From Pyrenochaeta sp. MPI-SDFR-AT-0127 (lineage: Eukaryota; Ascomycota; Dothideomycetes; Pleosporales; Cucurbitariaceae), in the NCBI GenBank assembly GCA_020747015.1, contig JAGTJM010000065.1:1-64000 (forward strand): DNA of 64,000 nt, given 5' to 3'. The number at the start of each line of letters is the position of its first letter. The stretch's first letter is position 1. This document shows positions 45,787 to 57,566 of this stretch, one piece after another. The translations under genes were made by a program, and so were the position numbers. A model generated the notes under the pieces. That model did not search any database and was not told the origin of the DNA. It worked only from the letters and a program-made list of their open reading frames with translations.

Positions 45787-47307
45787 TTATGCAAAGATTG
45801 GCCGCAGGGTTGCAATGCCGCAGGTGTTTGGTGCTTTGTCAGCTATCTGCAGGGCAGGTTCGCCGTTGCAAACATAAAACATGTTAGCTGTTCCAACTGC
45901 ACAGCGAAGCACGTTGTTAACAATGTTACAACTGGCAGGTATAAATCCGTTGTCGCTAATAGCACTGGGAGAGTCAAAATACAATGGACTGTCCGTCAAC
46001 TCAGTTGGTAAATTGGCGACATTGCCGCTAGATGCAACAAGGCTGCAGTCGTCATTGAAGGTGAAAATTGAAGCTGAGGTGATAGGGCCAAATGTCATGA
46101 CTTCCGCTATTACACTATTGTCTTGAATGCCATATTGACCATCGTAATCAGTCCCCGAGTTGCTTACAAGGAGTAAAAACGTTGGTTGACGTCCTCCAGG
46201 ATTGCAGGTAGTTGGTGGTGGCAGGCTCGTACTGGTAATTAGTGTAGTGGATGACGTAGAAACAATAGAGGAAGTAATAGTTGTGGATGTGATGGCGGGT
46301 ATTGAAGAAGAAGTATCAGTTGCTAGTGTAACACTTCTCGAAGTGCTGGTGCTAGACGAAACGCTACTCGGCATGATTGATGTGGAGCTACTTGTGGACA
46401 AAGTAGTGCTGGTGGAGAGGAACCCGCTTGCAGAAATAGAGCTGTCACTCGGGACAGTGGCCTGATTAGTTGAAGTTGAGCTGACAATTGAGAGGGAGTT
46501 GCTAGTCGAGCCAAGGGTGCTTGTGGACATGGGGAAAATAGTGCTACTGGAGGCACTACTACCGAGGAAGGATTGCGTTGATGTTTGGCTTGCAGATGTC
46601 AAAACTGCAGAAATGGATGGGGACGACAACGTTTTGCTTGTCGATGACGTCGCACTCCGGCGTGATGTGGTCCGGCTTGTCGTAGTTCGGCTCATCGCGG
46701 TGGAAGATTGGGTGCTGAATGAGGAAATCGCATTGCATCGACCATACTTCGCCTGACATGATTGAGGACTGCAGTAGTCAACGGTGCTGCCACACTGATC
46801 GGAAGAACTCATTAGCAAGGATCTATATTCGTATCACACAAAAATAGCTTACGTAACCATACTGGCTGCAGCAATTTCCCCATTGGCTTCCAAGACATGT
46901 TTGTCCCCCGAAGCTAGTACCACAACGAGCATTTTGAGAAACTGGTTGCGAAGCGGATGGCGTGGGAGACCGGGTGGAAGATATATAAGGTCGAGTGGAC
47001 GTCGGCGTTGCGCGGGCAGATAGAGAGAGAAACGATGAAGAAAGTCTATTATTGCAGATTCCAAATCCATTTTGACAACCAGTTCCGCAATAGTCAACTG
47101 AAGATCCACTGAAAACATAATGTCAGCATCAGACTTGAAGATGTCAATGCCTGTGTTTACTTACCACCACCCATACTGAGAGCAGCATGATCCATATCGG
47201 CTATTCAGACATGTCGTTCCGAAAGATGACCCACACCGAGCATCTCGAGAAAGAGTCGCGGCGTTGATTGAGAGAAAGAGCCAACCGGCCACCAAAAGTG
47301 AACGCAT
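45787..47307 (-). CDS. Secreted protein with two chitin-binding type-1 (CBM18) domains and a Ser/Thr-rich linker
   Basis: Three exons (47307-47165, 47108-46853, 46794-45787) give 468 residues. Residues 1-17 are a signal peptide (SLLVAGWLFLSINAA). Two hevein-like domains follow, at about 25-67 and 110-154, each with all eight cysteines. The typical core is CCSQYGWCGSSVDYCGTGC in the first and CCSQYGYCGSTVDYC in the second. Each domain is completed only by splicing, because an intron (56 and 58 bp) cuts both at the same place, the fifth Cys. A Ser/Thr-rich linker (about 155-328, likely O-glycosylated) leads to a C-terminal domain of about 140 residues with six cysteines and no family I can name. 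CBM18 domains bind chitin; such proteins may shield the cell wall or sequester chitin fragments. No catalytic domain is seen. Confidence 0.85.
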
Positions 47308-48939
47308 CGAAACGAAGATACAGAACTGCAGCAAACCTCAAGGGAACAACAGAAAAGTGAAGTGACAGCAGCGTGGAAAAGTGCCATATGGATATCATGC
47401 ATAACCTAAAATAAAGGGGGCCCTAAGATCTGGATCTACACCTTTAGCATTGCAGATGCGCAGATGGCGTTTTAGCTTGAATTGTGCCGATTTAGCGTAC
47501 CGCTTCGCTAGAATTGGACTGATTTGGTTTGTCGCCACGATTTCGTCGCCCACCTAGCGTTAGCTTGAATTGTCTTTTCAGCCTCATATGGTCCAGCTCG
47601 CAAACGAGGCTCGCAGCCAGCTGCAGCTTTGGCTCGCTCCAACCAGGTATCCAAATTTGATGCACGAGATGGGCCCATTTCTGCTTAACCAGGTGCTCTA
47701 GCCACCAGGGCCGAGTCTACACGTCCTATTTTGTCAGTCATCGCCGCCTCTGCATCTGGAATGCGCATCTTAGCCCTCTTCCACCTAGCTCGTCACCTTC
47801 TCACATGCTAGCGGAGTATCAGTCTGGTCTGCACACCACGTGGATCTATTAGTATACTGCCTTATCGTTGTTACTACTGCTGCTATTATTACTATTACTT
47901 TTTTTGTTGTATCTAGAGATATTGATACCACAAACATTATTCCAGCCCTTCTTTACTAACCGTCACTAGTATACGCTGTCCTAAGTAGTAGTTATAATAT
48001 TACTTCGCCTTTTTTATTATAAGCTTTAGGTGTAGCATATTTGATATGTATAATTTCACTATTTGGTATATACCGCTGTGCTCCGTGGGCTATCTTCAAC
48101 TCATATCAATTGGCGTTAGCGCGCTATGCTGTATTGCAGGACTCATTCGAGTTTTATTATTATTTGGAGGAGGGTGAATTTAATGTTATGCGCGAGACTA
48201 CCGTGCGCGGACATCGGTCTCTTTTGAGAGGGGAAATCGCATGGGTAGAGTGCAAGCGCAAACAGTGAGGAGAACCGTGACGGCGAACAGCTGGATTGCA
48301 AAAGCTATATGCTGAGTCAAGATAGAAACGAGATCACTCATATGTATAGAACAAGGTCTTGATCTGGTGATTCAAATCGACACTAATTGTATATTTGACA
48401 GCGCACAAAGGTGTAAAGTAGAGGTCGTGCGCCCGGATTGTCAAACGATTGACAAGGAAGAATGTACACCTTGTGGGCGAATGGAAATTTGTTGTATTCA
48501 ACAAACTATTAAGTTTGCAACGAGAGCCGTTGCTCCGAAGGTCCAGTTACATTTCTCAATGCTAAATTATCGCGACAAACTGTTGAATGCAAGAGCATTC
48601 GTATCACGATGCTCGCGCAAAATCATCCCCCGCATGGTCAGCTAAAATCTTGCGCAAGCCGTATCCAAAAGTCCAACTTTCGGTATCCCTAAAATTCCTC
48701 GTCCGTCCAGCTACCTATGGAGTGTGCGGTGACTCCAAGTCGTGTGGTCCAAATCATCGGGTTCCTGCAGTCCGAAAGAGTGCTGCGAGCGTTACCAGTT
48801 GCCTTTCCACTGCAGGCTGAATCTCTCAACGTCTTTCTCCTTCTTTTCTCTCCTTCTGCCCTACTGGGCCCCTTTGTTGTTGGAGGGTTGCGCATTCCCT
48901 TTGGATGACTTTGAAATGAAAGCTGTCCCTCTAGTTCTT
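47308..48939. other. Gene-free 1.6-kb stretch
   Basis: No supported gene. 47850-48020 is TA-rich with a CTGCTGCTATTATTACTATTA-like trinucleotide-rich patch. Remaining frames overlap and carry no recognisable feature. Confidence 0.45.
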
Positions 48940-49316
48940 TCATTTAGTCTTGCTCTTTCTTGGCGACAAAGAAAACAGTCTGCAGTCTGTCTTCATCTTC
49001 TTTATAAAGACAAGGTACGCCTGGAGCGCTTCAATCTGCGTTGGGAATGTTTTGTTTCGATTCATCCACATCTTCAGGTACTTGTTGGTGCCGAGATCCT
49101 TTAAGGCGGCATACCATTCCCCATTTGACGAAGTCTGGCGTAAGGAAATGGCGAGCGATCTCCCCTTCAGCCCAGTGATTTCTTTCGCCTGCCCTAGAGC
49201 TTTGTTAGTATATGGCCGTAAAGAACGGAAGCGGGGCACATACGTAGGCAGGTGGCCTTTAGGTCCGTTATTCTTTCAGTCATGGACTCATCCGAGGACA
49301 CATCTTCTTCACTCAT
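48940..49316 (-). CDS. Small hypothetical protein, 110 residues
   Basis: Two exons (49316-49244, 49199-48940) join across a 44-bp intron with a GTATGT donor and a CTAACAAAG acceptor region. The product starts with an acidic MSEEDVSSDESMTERITDL and continues with LKGRSLAISLRQTSSNGEWY, then a basic, Lys-rich C-terminus (SPRKSKTK). No signal peptide or membrane segment is present. I do not recognise the family. The clean splice consensus and steady frame support a real gene. The basic tail would suit a nuclear or nucleic-acid-associated protein (inference). Confidence 0.45.
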
Positions 49317-50056
49317 GTTGGAAATCTGAAAGAGAACCTTAATTTGGTGTGTATATTGACTTTGATCAATTGTTCCACGGCTGTATGAGTGTGCCAGAGG
49401 GTGTGCTGCGGAGGTTTTGGGGTTTTTGTATACGTACCTACACTTGTGCCAACCCGCAGTGACCACCTTACGAACATGTGTCTGTACGCCCAATGTTAGA
49501 CTTGAACAACCGGAACCTTCTCGAAGACCCAAAGGAAGTATCAGTAGTCCCTAGTAAGAATGACGGCATTAAGCAATGACAAGATTGTGCGACGCCCACG
49601 ACGACATCACAACTTCAGAATTATGCATACTTCGTTTCCAAATTATTGCTTCTAAGAGTCCTCAATAACACGAAACTTACCGCAAAAGAATGAGCGTTCA
49701 TTGTTGCGTCTGTCGGGCTTGGGCAGCATCTACCCCTAAGGCCTCTACGGGCCGAACTGTGCGGAAATTGGAAACGGGACGGGATACCGGCACAGCGAAA
49801 ACTCTGCCGACTAAGGAAACTTAGAGTCTTGTAGTCCGGATGAGATTGTCCCTATTTCACGTTAAGAAAGGCCAACAGGGTATGAGTATTGAAAGATGAG
49901 CGGAGTTGTTGACTGTGCCAAAGTTACATGTGCTATCAAATCTCAATCGAGCTTAGTGTGCCCCCATTTTCCCACACCAACTGAATCGCGCAATGCTGCT
50001 CCCTATCGATAGCTGCGTAGAATTCTTCTCCATGACTAGCAAGATAATATTTTTTA
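49317..50056. other. Intergenic
   Basis: No supported gene. It lies between the small hypothetical gene's promoter and the 3' end of the aspartic-protease-like gene. Frames are short. Confidence 0.4.
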
Positions 50057-51205
50057 CTAGTCTAGGATTTCTGACTCTCGTCGCCGTAACACTTTAATAA
50101 ACCCAAACCTTCCACCCACTGCATCAAACAGGATCGTAAAAGTATAGAGGAAGTTTCGCCCCGTGTTCACAAATGGTCCCGAATCGCCAGCAAGTGGTTG
50201 CACATACTTCGGCTGGCTGGGGGCCGTGTTGTCGCCGATTGTGAAGTCATAACCAGCCACCTCGCTCTCAAATTTTGGAAAGGCGAAATCCAAATATGTG
50301 CCGTCAGGGACGCGCTTTGTGTCCTCTGGCGGGGGCGAGGGATTTGGGATGGTAATGTTGGGTAGAGGTGAACTAGGCGTGGAACGCAAGAACATTTGGG
50401 GGATTCCGGTGTCAATGAGTGCTTTGCCCTGGTAATTGCCACCGCCATTAACGTTGAAAGCCATGTCGGGTCCAGCCCAGTCGCGCGGGTCATATGTTGC
50501 TCCCCTTCTCAGGTTAATCCATGCTGCGCGGCGTGTGTTTGATGATGTGAGACCGAGGTACACGCCTTCCGTCGATACTGTGTATCCCGTCCGATATTTG
50601 GATGTCTTACGACCGTCAATTTCGACGATATTGAGGAAAGGGTTATATTTAGGGGTGCCGAATGAAATGCCACTCCCAGGGGTGTTGCGGCCAAAGCCTA
50701 CGCCCATATACGTGACATGGTGAATGCTTGCGGTCGTCCTTTCACTTTTTCCTCTTGGACACACGCCATTGCCAGTCTTGGGATTGTAGGCTGGGCATTT
50801 GACGACTTTTTGCACAACGAGGACCGGTACCCGGGAGACTGCTTTATGGTACCCTTGGCCGTAGAATGTAACTTCTAATGGTACGAAACGTCCAGTGTAG
50901 AGTAGTGAGCTGCTATCCAGGAACTCCCAGCCTTTTTGGTATCGGTCTTCATTGCCGCGCGTTAGTCTTACATGACGTAAGAGAGGCTCACCAATCATCA
51001 GGGTTGTGCTGCCAGTATCGACGGGAAATCTATATGATTGGCCATTAATACTTCCATAGATACTAGGAGTAAAGGATGAAGAGAAGCGTGAAGTCCAGGG
51101 AAGGAAGATTGTCTGAGTGAAACGAGAAAGGTCATTAGATGCAGTCACGACAATAGGAAATACTAAACAGAGGAGGTAGATGCAGTTCCAAGTACTAGGT
51201 GCCAT
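50057..51205 (-). CDS. Secreted aspartic-protease-like protein
   Basis: Single exon, 382 residues. Residues 1-22 form a signal peptide (CIYLLCLVFPIVVTAS). The first catalytic-type motif is FPVDTGSTTLMIG (Asp63-Thr-Gly-Ser) and the second is GKALIDTGIPQMFL (Asp265-Thr-Gly), giving the two-lobed layout of family A1. The end, NTGRNFLYTFTILFDAVGGRFGFIKV, fits the closing strand of pepsin-like folds. Motif surroundings are divergent (DTGI instead of DTGT/S in the second lobe, and no clear flap Tyr that I can point to), so activity is likely but not certain. No propeptide processing site is obvious. An extracellular role in protein degradation is inferred. Confidence 0.8.
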   Translation of the reverse strand: MAPSTWNCIYLLCLVFPIVVTASNDLSRFTQTIFLPWTSRFSSSFTPSIYGSINGQSYRFPVDTGSTTLMIGEPLLRHVRLTRGNEDRYQKGWEFLDSSSLLYTGRFVPLEVTFYGQGYHKAVSRVPVLVVQKVVKCPAYNPKTGNGVCPRGKSERTTASIHHVTYMGVGFGRNTPGSGISFGTPKYNPFLNIVEIDGRKTSKYRTGYTVSTEGVYLGLTSSNTRRAAWINLRRGATYDPRDWAGPDMAFNVNGGGNYQGKALIDTGIPQMFLRSTPSSPLPNITIPNPSPPPEDTKRVPDGTYLDFAFPKFESEVAGYDFTIGDNTAPSQPKYVQPLAGDSGPFVNTGRNFLYTFTILFDAVGGRFGFIKVLRRRESEILD

Positions 51206-51465
51206 GGTAGTTCCGCAAGACTATCAAGATATTGCTGGGGAAGATTCATTTTTAGACTTCCGAGCAGGATATGTCGTGATATCGGAATGCGGTGTACAGT
51301 TTGTCCTACCCACCCTATGCTGATCCACTATGCAAGGTAACAGCATTCCTCGCAAAAGTCAAATAACCGCCCAAACTCCTTAACTGAATGTATGTATATC
51401 TTGAAATTGCCATGTGTGTGTTGTTGTGGGAACTTTGGCAGGATCAACTCCATTGAATTCAGAGC

Positions 51466-52953
51466 TTATGCAGCGGCGCTAACAGGCTTGATTCCCACCT
51501 CAGCCATCTTCGCTGCCTCAACCTCCTCCATTGGGCTATCCACTCTCTCCACTACATCTGTTAAACCAAGATATTTCAGGTTCGCAGTCCATCCTAGGTC
51601 ATCCTGGAAGTAGCTCTTCATGACCTCGACACCGTACTTGATACCACTGTTCGGGTCGTATGTGAGACACTGCTTGCCCACCGCAAGACCGATGACAGCA
51701 TCCCATGCTGGAAGTTCCGTTGTTGGATTTGGCTCGGATAGTGGACCAAGTTCGGAGTTGAGAATGGCCGCATAGATGTTTTGTGCTGCCGCTTGACCCA
51801 TGACGGTTGCGCTGCCAGCGCGCTTGATGCCTGACCAAGCAATCACATCGCCTACACCAAAATGTGATTCGTGGTTGGGTATAGTATTTTTGAACATTAG
51901 AGATTGGTGGACCATGATCTCCTTGTCATCATTTAGGCATTCAGTCGGTAGAATGTGAGTTGTTGGTAATCCCTTCTTTGTTGAGTCGATGACGAAGTCT
52001 GCTGTTATTGTTTCGCCATTTGCAAGTGTGACGGTGAATTGGCCATTTGGAAGTTCGGTGATTGACGCACGATTTCCAAGAATCAGATCGACACCTTCCT
52101 CCTCAAGCAGGATCTTGGCACGATCCTTGACATCTGCCGGAAGTGGTTCCGAGGACAGAACTTCAGAGCGGGAGTGTACCAGTGTGACGCCAATTCGAGG
52201 GTAGTGATTCTTGATCTCCGCAGAAAATTCGACACCTACAGCGCCGGCACCAATGACCACAACTCTTCTACCCTCGTACTTTGCCGGATCGCCACCAGTA
52301 ACCTTCTCGATGAAGGCATTTCCATCGCTCAAATATTCTTCATAGCTACCTGATCTCGGTACCGCGGGCCAGTGCCTCTTCAATCCGGTTGCCATGACAA
52401 GGTAATCGTATGTTTGCTGTTGGGTTTTGCCATTACGGTCACACCATTCCGCAACCTTGGCTTCTGGATTGATGTTCTTTACGCTGCCGTGCTTGAAATG
52501 CAAGTTGGAATGCTTCAATTCATTCAGGTGACTGTATCGTCTCCACATATGGCTGGTATACTTGGGTGTGACATGCGCAAGGGGAGCGCCAACGGAGTGG
52601 ACTAGAAAGTACTCCGGTCAGTACAAGAAGTTCATCATGCACGGTGACGATGTGGGGGACGATCGTGGGCAGAGTGGCAAAAAAGCCTCGGCTAATAGTG
52701 GCAGCACGGGGTTTGGGAATGACGCACAATAGCCATCTCGCTCGTCGATAACGGTGATTTCCACCCCTCTTCGACTTCGCACTCCCTTAAAGTCGGGGCC
52801 TGGGTAGACACTTTGTCGTGCTTTGCCTTGAGCGTATTCCAGGAGATTGATGACGGTGGAGATGCCGCCGTATGCGCAGCCGACGACGAGAACACGATGT
52901 GGACTCGACAGCGTGAGGTTGCCTAAAGTGTCGGTGATGCCTTGAAGCCTCAT
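51466..52953 (-). CDS. AIF/AMID-type FAD-dependent pyridine nucleotide oxidoreductase
   Basis: Two exons (52953-52728, 52601-51466) with a 126-bp intron give 453 residues. The splice restores VIDERDGY/FHSVGAPLAHVTP, a hallmark of the fungal AMID-like group. The first dinucleotide loop is VLVVGCAYGGIS (25-30, with Cys/Tyr in place of the usual small residues). The second is VVVIGAGAVGVEFSAEI (193-198). DYLVMATGLKRHWP and the late FGVGDVIAWSGIKRAGSA segment are the usual second FAD contacts. It probably oxidises NAD(P)H with quinone or oxygen; membrane association is possible but no membrane helix is seen. ATG 52953 was chosen because the frame further upstream has only a TTG. Confidence 0.88.
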
Positions 52954-54243
52954 CTTGAAGAATTTGATCTGATAAAGCAAGAAAAAGTGTAGGATAGGAG
53001 GGATGGCGAGGGGATGGCCGATGATCTGATAAGATTAACGCAACCACGGCAGCAAGCCACGTCTTTATTGCCGACCACCCAACAGCACACCTCGCTTGGA
53101 CCGACATCGGAAATCAGCCGACAAGCAGCCTCCCGGCAGCGAAATCATACTCTCTAATCACGCCTATAGTGCGCTCAGATGCGATTGGTGAGGAGCCTGC
53201 TAGACTTATCTGATCCGCCGCAAAATTTTATCTGATCCGCTGCTAGTGCCCTTGGCGGAGCACAGGACCCACCCCAAACGAGCGGTCTATGCCACACAAG
53301 GGAAACTGGATGGACGCCGAGACGTTGAACAGGAGGCGTTCGGAAGCTTTACTCGAACGTCATCGTTTGTGATTACCCTTAACGAGGCTTGAAGACGGAG
53401 GAGGATCCGCGCGTGCAGGAGGAACGTGTTGAGACGCTCCTTTCTGAAGAACGTGACTTCAGGCGTTCTATGTTTACGCACAACAAGCAGAGACCAAAGG
53501 CTTGTGAAATTTGTTCATACATGTGACAGTCTTCTAACTGGCTGCGCTGTGACCTCTGGTACGCGCGTTTGCAATCACACCCGAAGCTTCCGCAGGGAGT
53601 ACGAACAAGGATCGCAAACGACCAGACTTATACAATTCGTGCCATTTAGGTCATAATGTCAGGTCCACCAAACATACCAATCCCGAGATGTAATGATTCA
53701 TCTTTGAGCATGCCATGTTTGACTCCACGAGATCGGCTTGGTGGAATTACCATGGTAATACTGAGACGGACGTTTGTCTGTATAAAAGTGAGCCTGGCAG
53801 CAATCGAATAACGCACTCGCCGAAATCCACTGTCTGAACGCGTAACTGGTCCATTTCCAATTGTTTCTGTTCAGTGTTTCTTAGTACAGCTCGTGACTTG
53901 CTCCTGGAGAAGATATGGCGCTAGTTCCGACTAAGCCAAAGCCGCGGGCACGGTGTCATCAGCACATTCACTCAAAGATCATCGTTTCCTGACATTGCCG
54001 TGCACGTCTTAGGAAGCAATAATTGCAAGCGTCGCTTTCATCCTCTGCTTCCATCCTTCGCTCTCAGCCAGGTGGCCTAGATGTTGGACTCGAGAATTCC
54101 GCCGCCTTTGGTCCGCATGTGTGGACGCCTAAAGACGTGTGACTGATATCAGGCAACGCTGGGTGTTGAACTCTGGATCTTAAATACATCTTGAGCCACT
54201 GTAGTTGGTGAGCTTGAAATGACTATCACGATTCCATTTCACA
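52954..54243. other. Divergent promoter region between AIF-like and SDR genes
   Basis: No supported gene. A TATAAAA at 53781-53787 is the clearest promoter-like word, but it lies about 460 bp from the SDR ATG, so it would imply a long leader or an unseen upstream exon. Confidence 0.4.
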
Positions 54244-55327
54244 ATGGTTTCCTTGAGTGATGTCCTCGCATCAAATGCCCAAATCACAACTACGTTACCC
54301 AAGGGCCTCGTCGCCGTCTTGGCAGGCGCAACAAACGGAATCGGCGAGATTACTTTAAAGACACTTGTTAAATATGCTACTGCGCCCCGTGTGTACCTCT
54401 TCGCACGGAACCCGGCATCAGCAGAGCGCGTCATTGTTGAGTGTCGCCAGCTGAACCCTCAAGGACAGTACACGTTCATCAAAGCGGACTTGAGCTTGAT
54501 CAAGGATGCGGATCGTGCTTGTGAGGAAGTCAAACGAAAGGAGAAGCTAGTAAATCTAGTCGTGCTAAGTGCAGGCGAGTTGAGCCTCCAACGCAACTGT
54601 AATCTCTTGTACTACAATACTTCGCGCAAAGTAGTAACCAAGGACAGTGACACCCGAAGGTTTACTTGACCTTCTCGCATCATCAACGTACACGCGAATT
54701 CGCATCGCACAAAACCTATTACCTTTACTCTCAACAGCAGCCCGCACGACAGCTCTCGCGCGGGTGATCAACGTTGCTGCTGCAGGCAAGGAAGGTGACA
54801 TGATCACTTCCGACATTGGGGCCTTGAACATACCACTCTATCGTATTCGCCCGCACTTGGCAAGCTTGCATACGCTCGCACTCGAGAAGCTTGCCGAGCA
54901 AGCACCGGATGTGAGTTTTCTGCATGACTTCCCCGGCGCAGTCTACACAAACCTTCATAAGAACGCGGCAGGGTTTGTGGGCTTTCTATTCCGCGTCTTC
55001 TTCACGACGGTGCATACACTTTTGGGTAATTGGATGTTTGTCCCGATCGAGGAATGCGGTGAGAGGCATGTATTCTTCGCAACGAGTGGACGATACCCGC
55101 CCCGTGAAGGGAAAGCCATTGGCGTACCACAAATTGGTGGGGCAATCGCAAGAGGGAGTGATGGAAACTCGCACAGTGGCGTATACTCGGTAGGTTGGGA
55201 TGGCGAAGGCCCTGCGAAAGGCGCAGAGCTCGCTTTGAAAGAATTAAGGAAGAAAGGCGTACCAGATTTAGTCTGGGATCACTTTATCGGAGAGTTCGAG
55301 AGGGTGAGCAAAAGCACTACAACATAA
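54244..55327 (+). CDS. Short-chain dehydrogenase/reductase (fungal Rossmann oxidoreductase)
   Basis: Two exons (54244-54598, 54648-55327) with a 49-bp intron give 344 residues. The cofactor loop is VAVLAGATNGIGEITL, followed by VYLFARNPAS and FIKADLSLIKDADRAC (Asp-Leu motif). LVVLSAGELSLQRN/LTPEGL is restored by the splice. The C-terminal half has FLHDFPGAVYTNL, the P-G motif after the active site. The Tyr-x-x-x-Lys motif of classical SDRs is not evident; HLASLHTLALEKLAEQ stands near its place. This matches a group of fungal SDR-like proteins of unknown substrate that often sit near secondary-metabolism genes. Localisation is cytosolic by default. Confidence 0.82.
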
Positions 55328-56129
55328 GTGGGTAGGCTATGTAGTAGTAGATGCCTGCTCGATGTCACACTTCCGGTTTTGGTTTGGAGCTTGTGCTTTC
55401 ACAGGCCCAGTCAAGTTGCATAGTGCACATGGTGCCGAAGATTCTGGTCAGGACTACGTAAGCCATCGACTAATACTACTGCGTTTGGTAAGGATGACCA
55501 ACGTGTCTCAACACCAAGACTAATGTAGCGTCTCAAGTAGACATCAATACACCAGATACGAGAAGCGGAAGAATACATAACTCCGATCACGTGCATCTAT
55601 AGATTATTAGGCCTTCTAATTTTGCGCAGGTACATTATCCCAAGTTCACTAATCACACTCCGCCGCCAAGTCTGGTGGAGTAGGTGCATTGGCGCACCCT
55701 GATTCGTCAACGAACCGGACGCGAGCAATACGGCGCAGCTTTAGTAATCTCACAGAGCGGAATTCCGTCGCCACTGTCACGCTTGCGTCGCAAGTGGGTG
55801 GAACCTCGTAATCGCCAAGTAATGAAAGTATGGTTACCTGGATGCTGAGCCTAGTAGCTATCCCTTGTGGCATCGTTCATCATCGTGATCGTTTGATAAC
55901 GGTATAGAGCTGAGAATTGTGGTCGCGGAGTCGGAGTGATTGTTGCGCGTCGCTTCCAGCTGTGAATAAGGCAACACTATGTCTGCTGCCCAGGACGATG
56001 AATTGAAGTGGTATAAAGAGAATGCGATAATTTGATCTAAACAGATGAACACACAACAAGCATCAGCACAGCACCAGCACTACTTTCAAAAACACAGACT
56101 CTTTAAATCGTCAAACACTAAACTCCAAG
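55328..56129. other. Intergenic with NmrA-like promoter
   Basis: No supported gene. TATAAAG at 56012-56018 lies about 118 bp upstream of the NmrA-like ATG and is followed by a CA-rich leader. Confidence 0.45.
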
Positions 56130-57240
56130 ATGCCTGAAAAGCTCATTACCGTTTTTGGCGCAACCGGTGCCCAAGGGTCATCGGTTTTGCACTCCCTTTC
56201 CCGCAACCTCTCTGCGCCATTCGCGCTTCGCGGTATCACTCGCAACCCCAGCTCTGCTTCCGCACAAAAACTCTCCTCCACCGGCATCGAAGTGGTGAAG
56301 GCTGATGGTTGGGACAAGCCCTCCATGGTAGCAGCATTCAAAGGCTCCTGGGGTGCATTCGTGAATACAAACACCGACGATGCTGTATTTGAGAATCCTG
56401 AAGAGACAAGGACGGAACTCGATCTAGGCAAGTTGATTGTTGACGCAGCAGTTGAGGCGGGCGTCGAAGTGTTTGTGTATAGCGGATTCAACAGCGCAAA
56501 GGAGATTTCGAAAGGGAAAGTTGAGAACAGAGCTTTTGACGGTATTTACCTATCTGGCCACGTGAATCAATGAATCAATGCTAATATGCTGTTTAGAAAA
56601 GCACGCTATTGGCGAGTATGCCAAAACGACTGGCGCATTCAGGGCTGTCATCATCGCCAGCCCTGGTTGGTATTTTGAGAACTTTCTCAACCAGGACCTA
56701 GGCCCCTCTTCGGCGGCTTTCCAATCATTCCGTCTGATGATGGAACATTCGTTTTCCGCGTTCCAAGGTGGGGTGGCAAGGAGAATGTACCGTTTATTGC
56801 AATCGGCGAAGACTATGGTGACATCGTGCATGGCATCTTCCTTGAACCAGAAAGATGGAATGGCAAATTGGTACAAGGTGTGAGTGATATCGAGTCATTT
56901 GACCAAGTAATGGCTGCATTCGAAAGCGGTAAGTTCCCTATTAGGTCAACTACTGATCATCATCGGCTAAACTTCATTAGCTACCGGGAAGAAGGCTCGT
57001 TTTGAAGAGGTGCCGAAGTGGCAAGATCTGGAAATTTACGGAATTCGCGCGCTTGAAGCTATAAAGCTCATGTTCGGCTTCTGTCAGGAGTCTGGTGGAC
57101 GGTACTATGGCGATGAGACGGAGGCCAGTACCGCGGCTGAGTTGAAGAAAAAGGCTACTGAGGCTAGTGGCAAGACTGGTGATGATACGAAGTTGTTCAC
57201 GCTTAAGAGCTTTTTCAAACGTGAGTTGGGCGGTAAGTAG
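56130..57240 (+). pseudogene. NmrA-like NAD(P)-binding protein, one-base frameshift
   Basis: Three exons (56130-56541, 56597-56928, 56981-57240) with introns of 55 and 52 bp. Exon 1 has the NmrA-type loop LITVFGATGAQGSSV and VFVYSGFNS. Exon 2 begins KHAIGEYAKTTGAFRAV and IIASPGWYFENFLNQDLGP. At that point the frame breaks: the conserved FGGFPIIPSDDGTF continuation is found one frame over, as if one C were missing from the CCCC run at 56703-56706. After it the frame is clean to LVQGVSDIESFDQVM and through exon 3 (KWQDLEIYGIRALEAIKLMF). Exon lengths sum to a multiple of three only if one base is added. Intact relatives bind NAD(P) and act as redox-sensing regulators or reductases. One lesion only, so a sequencing error remains possible. 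Confidence 0.8.
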
Positions 57241-57566
57241 AGCATAACGATCGTGACATATCTTTTTTTGAGTCGTGGATTTCGGTGATTGACCACCTTC
57301 TGATATTCTATTGTAGAAAGCGTGCATAATACAATATTTGCCAAACAAAGTCGCATCGAAATATGATTCACAAGTTCAAGCCAGTGTATCGCTTGCATAA
57401 TGCCTTGTGCTCAAAGCCAGTATTTAGCACATAGGGTGCTTCGCTGTGAATTTGTAACACACTCAGAGCACCAGAACTCTATTGCCGCTAATAGAGAACC
57501 AGCGTCATTCTATCGCATATCTTTCAAAGCACACTGTCTTCCATGGACATTAGACTTGTTTAAGTG
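57241..57566. other. Intergenic between convergent genes
   Basis: Shared 3' space; nothing recognisable. Confidence 0.4.

Noticed and set aside
46202..46756. Open Val/Leu-rich frames opposite the CBM18 gene
   Set aside because: They are the antisense shadow of the Ser/Thr-rich linker, which leaves all frames open.
47640..47725. Possible tRNA or SINE-like segment on the minus strand near TGGCTAGAGCACC
   Set aside because: No matching T-arm or acceptor stem; the box A resemblance is weak.
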